Below are positions 25,353 through 35,669 of a stretch of DNA of 64,000 nt, one piece after another. This DNA comes from Bilabrum cf. latius (lineage: Eukaryota > Bigyra: Bicosoecida > Bigyra > Bicosoecida): NCBI GenBank assembly GCA_965178125.1, contig OZ237735.1:682001-746000 (forward strand). Reading direction: 5' to 3'. Every line of letters starts with the position of its first letter. Within the stretch, counting starts at the first letter, position 1. A program made the translations under genes and the position numbers. Below the pieces are notes generated by a model that worked only from the letters and a program-made list of their open reading frames with translations, was not told where the DNA came from and ran no database searches.

Positions 25353-28300
25353 TCACAAGGCCGTGAGGCTCTCCAGGAAGTCTTGGATCGAGTGCTTCAG
25401 CAGCAGCAGATCCGCGAACTCCTGGCGGTGCGTCATCCCGGATCCCACGGGACGTGGTGTACCACCAGCCGCCTGGGGAACTGTACCATCTCCCGCCGAA
25501 TGCTCGTGCTGGCCGGAAGTTGCCTCGGTGGCGATGAGCGTGCTCGCCTTGTCCGTCGTGACGAGCGGCACGGGTTCCCGAGAAGCGCTCCCTGCCCCGG
25601 TCGATGCCGCCAATCCAGATGCACTCATCAGAGGCTCGCTTCGGCTGGCGGGAGCGGGCGCCTGCACGATCCCGTGTTTGACCCCGGCGTTGATCGTCGC
25701 CAGCACGTCCCGCCTCAAGCTGTTGAGGTAGCCACCCTGGAAGTCGTCGGTGCGCATGGCGCTGGTCGGATCAAGGCCCGGGATGGGCCGCCTCCGCTGC
25801 AGACCCGCGGTCAGCCGCCAGCTCTGCATGCACGCGGCGTGCACGGGCATCTGGTCGGCCAGGGCAGCGGCATGCCTCGCTGTTCCCTGGGGGGTCTCCA
25901 GCTCCTCCTCGCCGCCTGGCTCCCCGCCCCCGCCCACGCCGCCATGCGCCCCTCCCTGCCCCCGGCTCCTGCGCATGGCGCTCTGCAGCTGCTGGAACAT
26001 TCCCTTGACTTCCTGGGAGAGGCAGTTGACCCGCGCGTTCGCCATGTCGTCCACTAGGAACGTTCCTTCGGGGCCGGCGAACGGATACTTGCGCAGCGCG
26101 GCCTCTCGAGCAGCGTCGATGACCTGTTCGTTGCCGGTGCCGCTAGAGGAGGAAGGCGGCGGCGAAGACCCGCCAACAGCCGACTCCGGCGGTGCTTGTG
26201 CCCCGGCGGCCGCCTGCACGGCGTCAGCCACTCGGTTCCAGTCCCTCGCGATCGACCGCGTGGTGACTCCCACCAGGGCCGCCGTCCCCGCGGTGAACGG
26301 ACACCTCTGCATGGCAGACCGCAGGATGAAGAGCCTGGGCCGGGGGGCGATGGCATCCAGGAAGCACTCGGCGGTAGCCATGGCCAGGCCTTTCACGGCG
26401 CTGCCGTCGGAGGGACCACCACTGGTGGCTGCCAGCAGTAGGGCCCTCAGGACGAGGCTCTCGGGGACTGCGGGCGGGAGGACGGGCATGGGGGGGGGGG
26501 GGGGGGAGTATGGAAAATATTGGCGGGGTGGGCTTGTGCCGGTGCACTGAAAAATGAATGCATGATATTGTTCTAGCATGCGTTGGCGTACCCGCTCGCG
26601 GAAATATCTCTCCATGCAGAGTGGGCCATGGTCCAACTAGCGGCAAACTATGCGACCAATATTGTTCACGTGCGCTCGCTCTCGCTGTCTCACCGAGCTC
26701 TTCGTCCAGCACATCGGCGTCAGGATCAGCCCCTGTTCCCTGGGCAGCGGCCCTCCGCTCGGCAGTCTGCATTGCAGAGGCCTTGGCGACTGCCAGCACT
26801 GCCGGTTGCACGCTCTCCTGAGGAGCAGCGAGGGACCAACGAGCCGTGGCTGCAATGCCCGCCTGGCTCTGCGCGTGCATAACAAATTGAAAGGGGGGGC
26901 GTTGATTCAAGTAGGTGTGGTCGGGGGCCGGGGCGGTTGCAGACGCATGTGGTGTGGCAGTCGGTGCACTCGAGAGGGAGCCTATAGAGGAGTCGCACGC
27001 GGTGGGGCGATACAATAGTGCGATGCACTTGACTCACCAGCTCGCCTGACTCTTGCAGCAAGCACAGCGCCAGTGGAAGCCACTGCTACCCCACGGCACT
27101 GGGCGGGCTGACGCCAGTCCAAAATCCCGTGCCTGCCACCGCCTCGGCAGTCGTGGTAGCGGAGGGCCGACAGCACCACATGGCCAGCCTGATGTGCCCC
27201 GGCCGGATCTTTGCAAGGCTAGACACCTCCATCCTGGCGCCTGTGGATGCGAGCGCGCTGCACGCCAGCAGCCCAGTCCCTCTCCGGGTGGCGGTAGACT
27301 GATGTCGCGTGGCTTCCCGGGCTCGGATGTAGGGGGCTTCCAGAGCGAAGCTGCCTGGGAGGTCTTTGAGCACCTCAGCTATGGAGCCAGCCCCGCTCGG
27401 CGGCGCGAGGCAAGCACTGCTGTGTGTTCCCAGCCCGCACGCGACGCAGCAGTGCAGCCAGGCCTGGTACAGTGCTAGCACGACTGGCCGGATGGATGCA
27501 TCATCACTAGCAGACTCTTTCTCGTATACTTTCTCTCCAGCAGCGGCTTCTCTTGCTCCCGAGGAGGCGCGCTCGCCAGTCCCGCCAGACAAGCCCGGGT
27601 TGCTCGCGCTCGCCGGCCCATCTGCATCGATTCCCAAGTTTGTCACGGCAAGCAGATCCTCCCGGATGCATGCGTGGCACAGGAACCCCCCGACAGCCAT
27701 GCAAAGAACGGCGACGGCGTGCCGCAGCTTGGCCTGTGAACGTGCTCCGTTGGGCTGAGCAGGTGCTCCGTCGGCTCCGAGTCCTTGCTCGCTCGTGCCT
27801 GTTGTAGACGGCGAAACTCCCAAGCATCGCTGCGTGACCGTGTCAATGAGCTATTTTGACCCGTCTCTAAGCAGATTCGCGGCATCTGCCGCCCTCCCGG
27901 CTGCCAGCTCCTGCGGCGAGCTGCCGGTGCGCTTGCCTTCCGGAAACAAAACCGAGCAGCCCGCAGCTGCGCACTGAATCAGAATAGAAATTGCGTGACA
28001 GATGCGGGTTCTTGCAGCACGTTGCAGGTCGCCGTCTTTGTCTCTGCTGTCGGGGTCCAGCTCCCCATCGTCCATGTCCCCAAGCCGGTCGTGCAGTTGG
28101 TCGACGGCCACGCGCACGTCCGACACCAGCGATACGATCCTGCGCGAATGCCTTTGGCGCAGCAGGCTGCTTGTCATGAGAGCCAATAGAAACAGGCTCT
28201 GCTCGAGTCCAGGGGCTGTTTCTGTCGGTATGCCCGATTCGTACTGATCTGGCGTTTCGTCTGGTGGAACGCCACCGGTGCCCTGCACCGCTTGCAAAGC

Positions 28301-28630
28301 AGCGACGTGCGTTGCACCGGGGTCTTCCATGTCGATGAGCTTCTCCCAAATCGCAAATGCTTTTGACGTGGTCGATGCCTTGGCAGATACCTTCGCAAAG
28401 TAGTCCAGTCCCGTCCATCGCAAACTATCCATGTCGATGGATTCGATGGCCTTCACCTCTACGCCTCCGTCGCCCACCACAGAGTCAATCTGCTGCTTTG
28501 TTTCCTTGCTAATGCCTTCCATGTCGCCTGGTCGCTGATTATGGTGGCTTGTTGCTCGGAAGAAGTCCGCAGATTCCGGATGGATCCACTCTGGGCTTTC
28601 GTTCTTCCCCCAAGGTGATATTAGGCTCAT
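25353..28630 (-). CDS. Helical protein, possibly glomulin/ALF4-like
   Basis: Three exons (27038-28630, 26670-26868, 25353-26467) give 968 residues ending at TGA 25353-25355. The introns are 169 and 202 bp, start with GTGAGT and GTGAAC and end in CGCAG and CCGCAG. Splicing keeps the frame and removes a G-run (C-run on the coding strand) at about 26491-26507. In-frame TAGs are at 27851-27853 and 27086-27088. The protein appears to be an all-helical repeat type. A stretch near the middle (RLFILRSAMQRCPFTAGTAALVG) recalls the glomulin/ALF4 family, which binds cullin-RING ligases. I offer that as a weak match. The start at 28630 is only 40 bp from the divergent neighbour. Confidence 0.5.
26491..26507. 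repeat. Poly-G tract inside an intron
   Basis: A run of about 15 G (C on the coding strand) lies upstream of the second acceptor of the glomulin-like gene. A similar C-run precedes the second IFT74 acceptor (about 43758-43778). These C-rich tracts probably serve as polypyrimidine tracts. Confidence 0.6.
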
Positions 28631-28670
28631 TTTAACGCTGTTGCGATACTCTTCGATTCTCACTCAAGCC

Positions 28671-31389
28671 ATGCCTATCGTAGTGCAAGCCAAGCTGAAT
28701 GGTGGTGAGTGTCGCTGTTGCAGTTTCACCAGATTCAAATACTGTTGCTACCTTTGCGTGCATCTTATCATGCTTTCGAACGATATACGCAGATAAACTT
28801 GTACGAATTCGTTTGGATGATAGTGATACTGGAGATGCTTTGTATCGACAGCTATGTTCCCGGTTGAAGGCGGGCCAGGCACGACTAGACGTGCGAAGGC
28901 AAGATTCTGCCTAGTCCGTTCCAGAAGTTCACACCGGGAGCGACGCTAGTGTCGGGACATTTTTGAGCAGTGGTGACGTCCTTGTAGTTGCGAAGGCTGG
29001 GGATAAGCCGAGCAGTCCGGCTGATGGCGCTGGTGTTGCAGCCCAAAGCCGTCGGCCGGGACAGAAGCAGCCAAACAAGCAAAAACCAAGAACGAGTGAT
29101 AGCGATAGTAGCGATGAGGTCGTGGATTTGTCTGACGAGGACTCTCACGCACCCGCCCCCCCGCGCCCTCGGGCCCGCCCCGCTCGCGCCTCGGCGGCCG
29201 CAGCTCGCGAGACATTCGTTGAGGCCAACAGGGCCATTGACGCGCTGGAGGCCGAGGAGAAAGGGACAGGGAAGAAGGGCTCTAGGAAGCGCGGGAGGCA
29301 GGCGGGCGGTGGCCTGCACGGGGCCGCGGAGCTGCTCCGAGGTGCCCTCCACGCCGAGGGCAGGAGGAACGCCCGGAAGCTCACCGGGGGGGGCAGAGGG
29401 GCGGCGCCGGCGGCCGGGAAGAAACGCGGCCGAGGGAAGGCGGCCACTGGGACATTTGGGGGGGCTGCAAAGGCGGTGTCCTCGTCTCCGTCGCCCGGGA
29501 GTGCCGGCAGTAGCGCGGCCGCGTTGGAGGCGCTTGCTGAAGGGAGGAGGAAGCGCCGGTTGCAGGCACTCCAAGCCAGGTCGCAGCAGCAGGCCGGTTC
29601 TCCAACGAGTGCAGCCGCCGGCAATTCATTGGCCCAACCCTCGTCTTCCTCCAGCGCGAGTCCTGCCAGTGCTGCAGGGCCAGGCCTGAAGACATCGGCA
29701 CAGGCACCCAGTGCCGGCTCAAGGGCCTCTGCTTCTAGCTCCGCACCTTCCTCAGCTGCCGCTGCCCCGCGGCTTCCTCGCCCCTCCGTGTCAGAGGCGC
29801 ACCGCAATGCCCTGCATGACGCCATGCTTCAGGAGGCCGTGCCGTCTGCTGCAGCTGCCATCGAGCGCAGGCACACGGCTGGGGGGGCTGCGGGAAACGC
29901 GACCGAGACGTCACGCCGCGCCTCGGCCTCCCATCGAGCAGCTGTGGCCAGCCTCGTTTCTATGACCAAGAGCTACGTGCAGACGCAGTACGCTATCAAC
30001 GTAGCGAGCGACAGGTATGCAGCTGCCCTCGGCAGGTCCTACGTTGTTGTCCAGGGAGCGTCCTAGTTCGACCTGCGCACTCCAGGCACTGTCTTGCAGG
30101 TGTTCCCAGCCCCTGCCTCGGCGGCATCGGGGGCTAGCCGGCCGGTCGGGGAACAAGTGGCTGGCGGGCGGCAGCTTGGGAGTGGCAGGATGAGGACCGT
30201 GCGGGTCCGGTTCCCGCGGAAGACGTCCGGGCACAGGTGCCGGTGGCTGGAGGACGTGGTTGAGGTCACGCCGCCGGCAGTGGTGGTGCAGGTGCTGGAG
30301 CATGCGCTGGAGCACGACAGCGCCGCGGATCTCAGGCTGTAGCACCTCGCTGAAGTGAGCCCGAGGCTCTTCTGGGGCATCGTTCTCAGCACAACGTGCA
30401 AGGCACAAGATGCCCTGGCCTCCCTGCTGCCCGGCCGGGACGTGAGCTCCGCGGGCCGTCGCGTGGGTCGCCTGTCGGCCAAGGCTCTTGCGAACGCGGA
30501 ACAGGGGTCGCTCCCCCCGGGGCACGAGCGAGCCGCCAAGAGAAGGAGGGTGGATGCAGTCGACCTGGTGTCTGATTCCGGATCCAGCGACGGGGCGAGG
30601 GGGGAAGGAGGGCGCCGCATACACGAAGGAGAGGAGGAGCGGGAGCAGGAACAGGAACATGAACAGGACGGCGTAGTAGACTTGACCGGGCCACCCGTGA
30701 GTGCCCCCATGCAGGGGGCTAGCGGGGAATAGGGCGATTCCAGCCGCGCAGCCCGCGAGATAGATCCCCGCAGATCTGGCGGGGAGGAGCACCCCGATTT
30801 GGAGGAACAGCAGGAACTGCAGGAGGATGTCCAGGGAACAAACCCCGCCCAGAAGGCACTTGGCGATACGGAGAGCACTGCTGCGTGGCTGGCGGCCCTG
30901 GGCCTCCCCGCCAGCGCGGGGTACATGCCGATCCCCGCCACAGTGTCGCGGTCTGTTCCCCAAGGGGACGCGATCGCGAGGGCCCTCATGGACGTGCAGG
31001 GCATGCGAAACGACCTTGCCATGCATGCGGTACTGAGCCAGCTCGTGCTGGAAGAGTCCTGGCCGGAGGGGGACCGGCCCCAAGGCAACGCGGAGGGCTG
31101 GGGGAAAGACTTACGGTGGAAGCCAGTGGCATCTCCAATGGCTGGGTGGACCCTGGAGGCTGTGTGCGACCCAGACCTAGCGAGCATGCTGCGGAGCATG
31201 GGGATAGGCGAGCTTCAGCTGGCCAATGCTTCCAGTCAAGGATTGCTGCGCGCTGCTGCGCAAGGTGGCACCGTCGCGTGCCGCAGTGCAGTGCAGGCGG
31301 CCGTGGCCAAGGACACGACGGACCCCATGGTGGCGCTGGTCGGGTGCTGCGTGGCTCTGCTGGCCCTGCCAGAAGACGATGACGATGAT

Positions 31390-31433
<44 letters not shown>

Positions 31434-31995
31434 AGACATCGCAGAGGTTGCAAAGAGCTCGCAGTCCTCCTCCTCCGGTGCTCTTGCGAGCAGCAGTAGC
31501 AGCAGCATCGACCGCGTGCTTCGCCCCTTGCACCAGTGGATGGGCTCGCAGCGAAGCAAAGACGTGGCCTCGCTCGTCCTCGCGGCGTGTCCCAGGACCG
31601 TGGCACTGGCGCTCGAGGCGGCCGAGACGGTGCAGGAGACGCTGCAGGCCAGGCTGAGCGAGCAGTTCACGAGAGACGCCTGTGCGCTCGCTGCTCGGTC
31701 GCAGCCCGGCGCCGGTGCTACAGTGGAATGCAGCCTTCGGGGGCTGCTGGGGGAGCTATCGCTGGCGGCAGGCGAATCTGCGAGCATGTCATAGGAGCTG
31801 CTGGGCACGGCGGTGGAGGAATCTCTAGGGAAGGTTCCGTCGGCGGGCTCGGCGGCGGCAGCAGCAGGCACGGGGTCTGCGATCGCGGCTGAGCTTCTTC
31901 GGGTCGCAAGGGCGGGGATTGTGGCCATGCCATGGCTGAAGGATTTCTCGTACCAGGACCAGTGGGCTGGGCTCGAATGGCCACAAGAATCTTGA
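28671..31995 (+). CDS. Ubiquitin-like-domain protein with SUMO-interaction-like motifs
   Basis: Exon 1 (28671-28704) joins exon 2 (28793-31995) across an 88-bp GTGAGT..CGCAG intron, giving 1078 residues. The first 80 residues (MPIVVQAKLNGDKLVRIRLD.. to FLSSGDVLVVAKAG) have the beta-grasp pattern and the SGD turn of ubiquitin-like N-domains such as those of NPL4 or YOD1. What follows is a low-complexity basic region, then helical segments I do not recognise. Three short motifs, EVVDLSDED, AVDLVSDSGSSD and GVVDLTG, look like SUMO-interacting motifs (hydrophobic core next to acidic residues). A poly-Asp/Glu run is coded at 31378-31434. Five TAGs are in frame (28912-28914, 30064-30066, near 30340, near 30730, 31792-31794). 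It ends at TGA 31993-31995. Confidence 0.6.
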
Positions 31996-32084
31996 TGTGA
32001 TGGACACAAGTTGCATTCATTGGGTAGTCCGCCAGCCGAACACGGCTGGGAGATTCCGAAAACATGACAAAGCCATGCTTCCTG

Positions 32085-32747
32085 TCATGACTTTGAACCA
32101 GCCCCTCCAGTTTCGTCCAGCCCTTCTCGCGCAGCCGTCTACAATGCATCCTGCTCTGTGCAAATCCTCAATATTTCTCTCTTGTTGACCTCTTGCAGAT
32201 CCCCTCCGATAAACACTTCGTCAAGCAAGTAGTACGCCTTGTGGAAGTTAAAAATGATATCAAGTTCGCATACATTCCCGAAATACCTGTCCAGAACCTC
32301 AACAAAGTGATGGATGGCCTCGAGAGCAAGCAGCTCGTTGGCATCGGGATCGATACCCGCGACAAAGTACAGGCTGGCATAACTGCGTGCGTAACGAGAG
32401 CATGCCTAGAGGCAGACTACGTATTGGTGCATGAGCATGACTTGATCAAGGACGTGGGTGGCACGCCACGGTCTCACCGTCGATAAATTACTTTCTGGCC
32501 GCCCCACTCCAAGAAATTACACAGGCGACTGGGTCTTCTCAGCACAATGGTGCTAAGCTCTCGCATGATTCTAGTTTTCTCTTTTTGCTTGTAAGTCTCG
32601 TACCACTTGGTCAGGCGCACTTTGCCTTGCCGCGAGACAAGCAACAGGTAATTCAGCTGCAAAAAGGACGGAAACGAGAGGTTTTGAAACGATTTAAAAT
32701 GCTTAGAAGTCCTTCCCAATGGCGAGCTGCTGCCTTACCATCCCCAT
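32085..32747 (-). CDS. AP1S: AP-1 complex sigma subunit (clathrin adaptor small chain)
   Basis: Sigma-1 is the small subunit of the trans-Golgi/endosome clathrin adaptor AP-1. Three exons (32739-32747, 32478-32656, 32085-32382) give 161 residues, the normal family size. The introns are 82 bp (GTAAGG..TTGCAG) and 95 bp (GTGAGA..CGCAG). Exon 1 codes only MGM. The sequence follows AP-1 sigma throughout: LLVSRQGKVRLTKWYE, CNFLEWGGQKVIYRR, then YASLYF, FVEVLDRYFGNVCELDIIFN and LLDEVFIGGD. The only TAG in frame (32139-32141) sits in the C-terminal helix, where animal sigma-1 has Gln in EQADLLQ. It ends at TGA 32085-32087. Confidence 0.96.
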
Positions 32748-33062
32748 GGTGCTATGAATGCGGTCTTGTGTCGCTCGCTGCCGGTAACTTGAAGCCGTGC
32801 TTGTGGCAGTTGCAACCGGCTCGTTGCTCGCCGTAATCGTCCAAATCCAATCAATACACATAAATTGTCATTCACATATTGTCCCTGTCATTAAATAGTC
32901 TTATTCTGCGCCGCTTACTGCTGATCGTGTTGCAGGTTGGCAAGGTTGCCTGTGACAGATATCTCAGAAGAATCAGACCAAGGAAATCTTTGGCATTCGA
33001 ACACTTGACAACACGCTCGAAAATTGTATACTTGGCCGATGCAGCAGTAGACTCGAGCTGCG
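32748..33062. other. Divergent intergenic region
   Basis: This 315 bp lies between the AP-1 sigma and zinc-finger starts. It is A/T-richer than its surroundings and has several GTTGC/GGTTG stretches, but I see no gene or clear element. Confidence 0.4.
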
Positions 33063-34397
33063 ATGGCGCGACGTAGTACCTATTCGGAGGTGATCGACCT
33101 TGTGAGCGACAGCGGCAGCGATTGTGTGGAGAGCGATGACGATAATAGGAGTCGCGTCGCTGAATTGAGAGCCAAAGAGGCGGGCAGAGATGCTTGGAAT
33201 ACACTTAACCTGCAGCGACATGAGGCGACGGGTTCCCGAGCTGGTTCATCGTCTGTCAGAGGTACACGAGCCTCGTGTGCCTCCAGGTCTTCAAATGTCA
33301 GGGTACCTGTTGAGCGTGGCAGTACTAACTCGTCGAATCAGGTCGAAAGGGCCGGTACGATACCTAGAATATCCAGAGGCAGTGAATCTCGACCAGGCCC
33401 TACATTGGCCGGGAAGAAGCGCAGCAGGGCAGCCGAAGCAGACTCACATGGATCGATGGTATGCACAGGCGAGGCCAAGTCTAGGGCAAGGAAGAGGCGC
33501 CGGAGGCAGGAAAGGGCTGAAATGGATTGGCATGAGTGTGAGGTGTGTGGGAAGGTGCTGAGCTCGATGTGGAGCTTGCGGCAGCACGTGTCCGTGGTGC
33601 ACCTGGGGGAGCGCAAGCACGAGTGCGCAGTGTGCGGCAAGCGCTTCGGGACGGCAGGCAATCTCAAGACACACATGACGGTCGTGCATGTGGGGGAGCG
33701 CAAGCACGAGTGCGCAGTGTGCGGCAAGCGCTTCGGGAAGGCAGGCAGTCTCAAGACACACATGACGGTCGTGCATCTGGGGGAGCGCAAGCACGAGTGC
33801 GCAGTGTGCGGCAAGCGCTTCGGGGAGGCAGGCAGTCTCAAGACACACATGACGGTCGTGCATGTGGGGGAGCGCAAGCACGAGTGCGCAGTGTGCGGCA
33901 AGCGCTTCGGGAAGGCAGGCAATCTCAAGACACACATGACGGTCGTGCATGTGGGGGAGCGCAAGCACGAGTGCGCAGTGTGCGGCAAGCGCTTCGGGGA
34001 GGCAGGCAATCTCAAGACACACATGACGGTCGTGCATCTGGGGGAGCGCAAGCACGAGTGCGCAGTGTGCGGCAAGCGCTTCGGGGAGGCAGGCAGTCTC
34101 AAGACACACATGACGGTCGTACATCTGGGGGAGCGCAAGCACGAGTGCGCAGTGTGCGGCAAGCGCTTCGGGGAGGCAGGCAGTCTCAAGACACACATGA
34201 CGGTCGTGCATCTGGGGGAGCGCAAGCACGAGTGCGCAGTGTGCGGCAAGCGCTTCGGGGAGGCAGGCAATCTCAAGACACACATGACGGTCGTACATCT
34301 GGGGGAGCGCAAGCACGAGTGCGCAGTGTGCGGCAAGCGCTTCGGGAAGGCAGGCAATCTCAAGACGCACGTTACAGCCCTTCACGGCGGCACGTGA
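33063..34397 (+). CDS. C2H2 zinc-finger protein with ten fingers
   Basis: An uninterrupted 444-residue frame runs from ATG 33063 to TGA 34395-34397 with no intron and no in-frame TAG, unusual for this window. The N-terminal 150 residues are basic and Ser-rich and open with EVIDLVSDSGSD, a SUMO-interaction-like motif. A degenerate first finger (HECEVCGK, about residue 159) is followed by nine nearly identical 28-residue fingers of the C-x2-C-x12-H-x4-H type, with ERKHECAVCGKRFG..AG.LKTH. The only common differences among these nine are at helix positions -1 (Thr, Lys or Glu) and 3 (Asn or Ser), plus a Val/Leu in the linker. It is probably a nuclear DNA-binding protein. Confidence 0.95.
   Translation: MARRSTYSEVIDLVSDSGSDCVESDDDNRSRVAELRAKEAGRDAWNTLNLQRHEATGSRAGSSSVRGTRASCASRSSNVRVPVERGSTNSSNQVERAGTIPRISRGSESRPGPTLAGKKRSRAAEADSHGSMVCTGEAKSRARKRRRRQERAEMDWHECEVCGKVLSSMWSLRQHVSVVHLGERKHECAVCGKRFGTAGNLKTHMTVVHVGERKHECAVCGKRFGKAGSLKTHMTVVHLGERKHECAVCGKRFGEAGSLKTHMTVVHVGERKHECAVCGKRFGKAGNLKTHMTVVHVGERKHECAVCGKRFGEAGNLKTHMTVVHLGERKHECAVCGKRFGEAGSLKTHMTVVHLGERKHECAVCGKRFGEAGSLKTHMTVVHLGERKHECAVCGKRFGEAGNLKTHMTVVHLGERKHECAVCGKRFGKAGNLKTHVTALHGGT
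33606..34390 (+). repeat. 84-bp tandem repeat coding for zinc fingers
   Basis: Nine 84-bp units are nearly identical in DNA. Long open frames appear in other frames and on the other strand because the unit is a multiple of three without stops. Near identity including third positions points to recent duplication or gene conversion. Confidence 0.93.
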
Positions 34398-35669
34398 CAT
34401 GGGATGCGGGCAAAAGGGAACAGGAGTAGGGCAGACTGACGCGATGGGAGGACATGGCAGATTGACTTGAACCTGCCCATGGGCATGTATAGGACAGGAT
34501 GGTGTCGATGTGGTGTGATGCATGGAGCAGCACGCGAGGACCCTAATGCAAGCCGAGGGGGCCCGCAACGACAGGGGCATGCCGAAGACACGTGGAGGTG
34601 TCTTGGATTTGGGATGTATTCTAGACTTCCTTGTTTGTACGGGACCTACGTGAGCTAGTCGACCGGGGTGGCTGACGCCCAGTTGCTCCGCAGGTGTCTA
34701 CAGCCTTGGTTGAAGTTGTGCAAGTTACGCACGTGGACGGCGGGTTCGTCAGCGCTGGGTACACTGCTGCCAATGGTAGGGTCTGATTTGGAAGGTATCG
34801 AGCCAAGCGTGGTGCTGCATGTTGACACAAATCTGAATTCGGATTGGCCGTCGACAAGTCTGGTGGCGGGGCCCCGGGGGCCTCCACTGCACACGAAGCC
34901 GTCAGTAGCTATCGCTGACCTGTGCGGTGATTCATGATATAAAATATATAGGCGGTATTATCTCAAAGGGGTGGGGTGATACAGTTGCAAACATGTCATG
35001 CTTCTACTATCACTGTGCCTAAGCTTGTCTTGCACTCAAATTTCAGACTGTCAGCCTCCACCGACCCTTTTGCCGTCGCCTGTTCAGCACCCTCCTGCCC
35101 TCTGCAGTGCGCATCCGCTTCAGGTATCCATGCTTCCTCCTCCTTCTTCGCACATTGGGCTAGTACGTTCGCTTCACCATCTCATATGCCAAACCCTTGC
35201 TTGATTCTTCCACAGTGTTCGGCTTAGAGGGGGATTCACACACGCCATCCTCAACCACAACTACATGGCCTCGCTGGGGTAATCCAACGTGCGAGTCCGT
35301 TTGATGAGCCCATGGGGTAAATACGAGCTAACTTCTTGATTCAGAACCAACACTTTCGAGTTGAGAAGACGAGGGTACCACAATCGGAGGAATCGTCGGC
35401 GTCTAGCTGGTTACACAAGCAGCATGGCACATTCGGCACCCTGCTACGCTCCTCAGTGAAACTTGCATACTGCGAAAAATCGCTTGCCGCAGTGCCATTA
35501 CACTATCCACCGATTTTACGCCGAATTTTAGCATAGTTGCACGAAAGGCCAGTCGTGGTAATTGTACCGTACAGTTTCATAAACACAATCTGAATTAACA
35601 CAGACGCACTGCGCACCAGGCAAGCACAGACACACAGACAGGCAGATAGACAGGAATGCTCAGCCCATT
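34398..35669. other. Unresolved 1.27-kb region
   Basis: No gene is convincing here. Splice-like signals exist: a CAG/GTATCC junction near 35132, an acceptor TTCTTCCACAG near 35218 and another TTGATTCAG near 35345. These could join short exons in one frame (VRLRGGFTHAILNHNYMASL) into a small plus-strand protein. A GTGAGC..CCGCAG pair is at about 34649-34694. None of this gives a known domain. RNA genes cannot be excluded. Confidence 0.3.

Noticed and set aside
33606-34390. CRISPR-like array
   Set aside because: The units have no unique spacers and code for zinc fingers.
33338-34580. Long frames on the minus strand and in the second plus frame across the zinc fingers
   Set aside because: They are shadows of the 84-bp repeat, whose length is a multiple of three; only the zinc-finger frame shows metal-binding residues and a sensible N-terminus.
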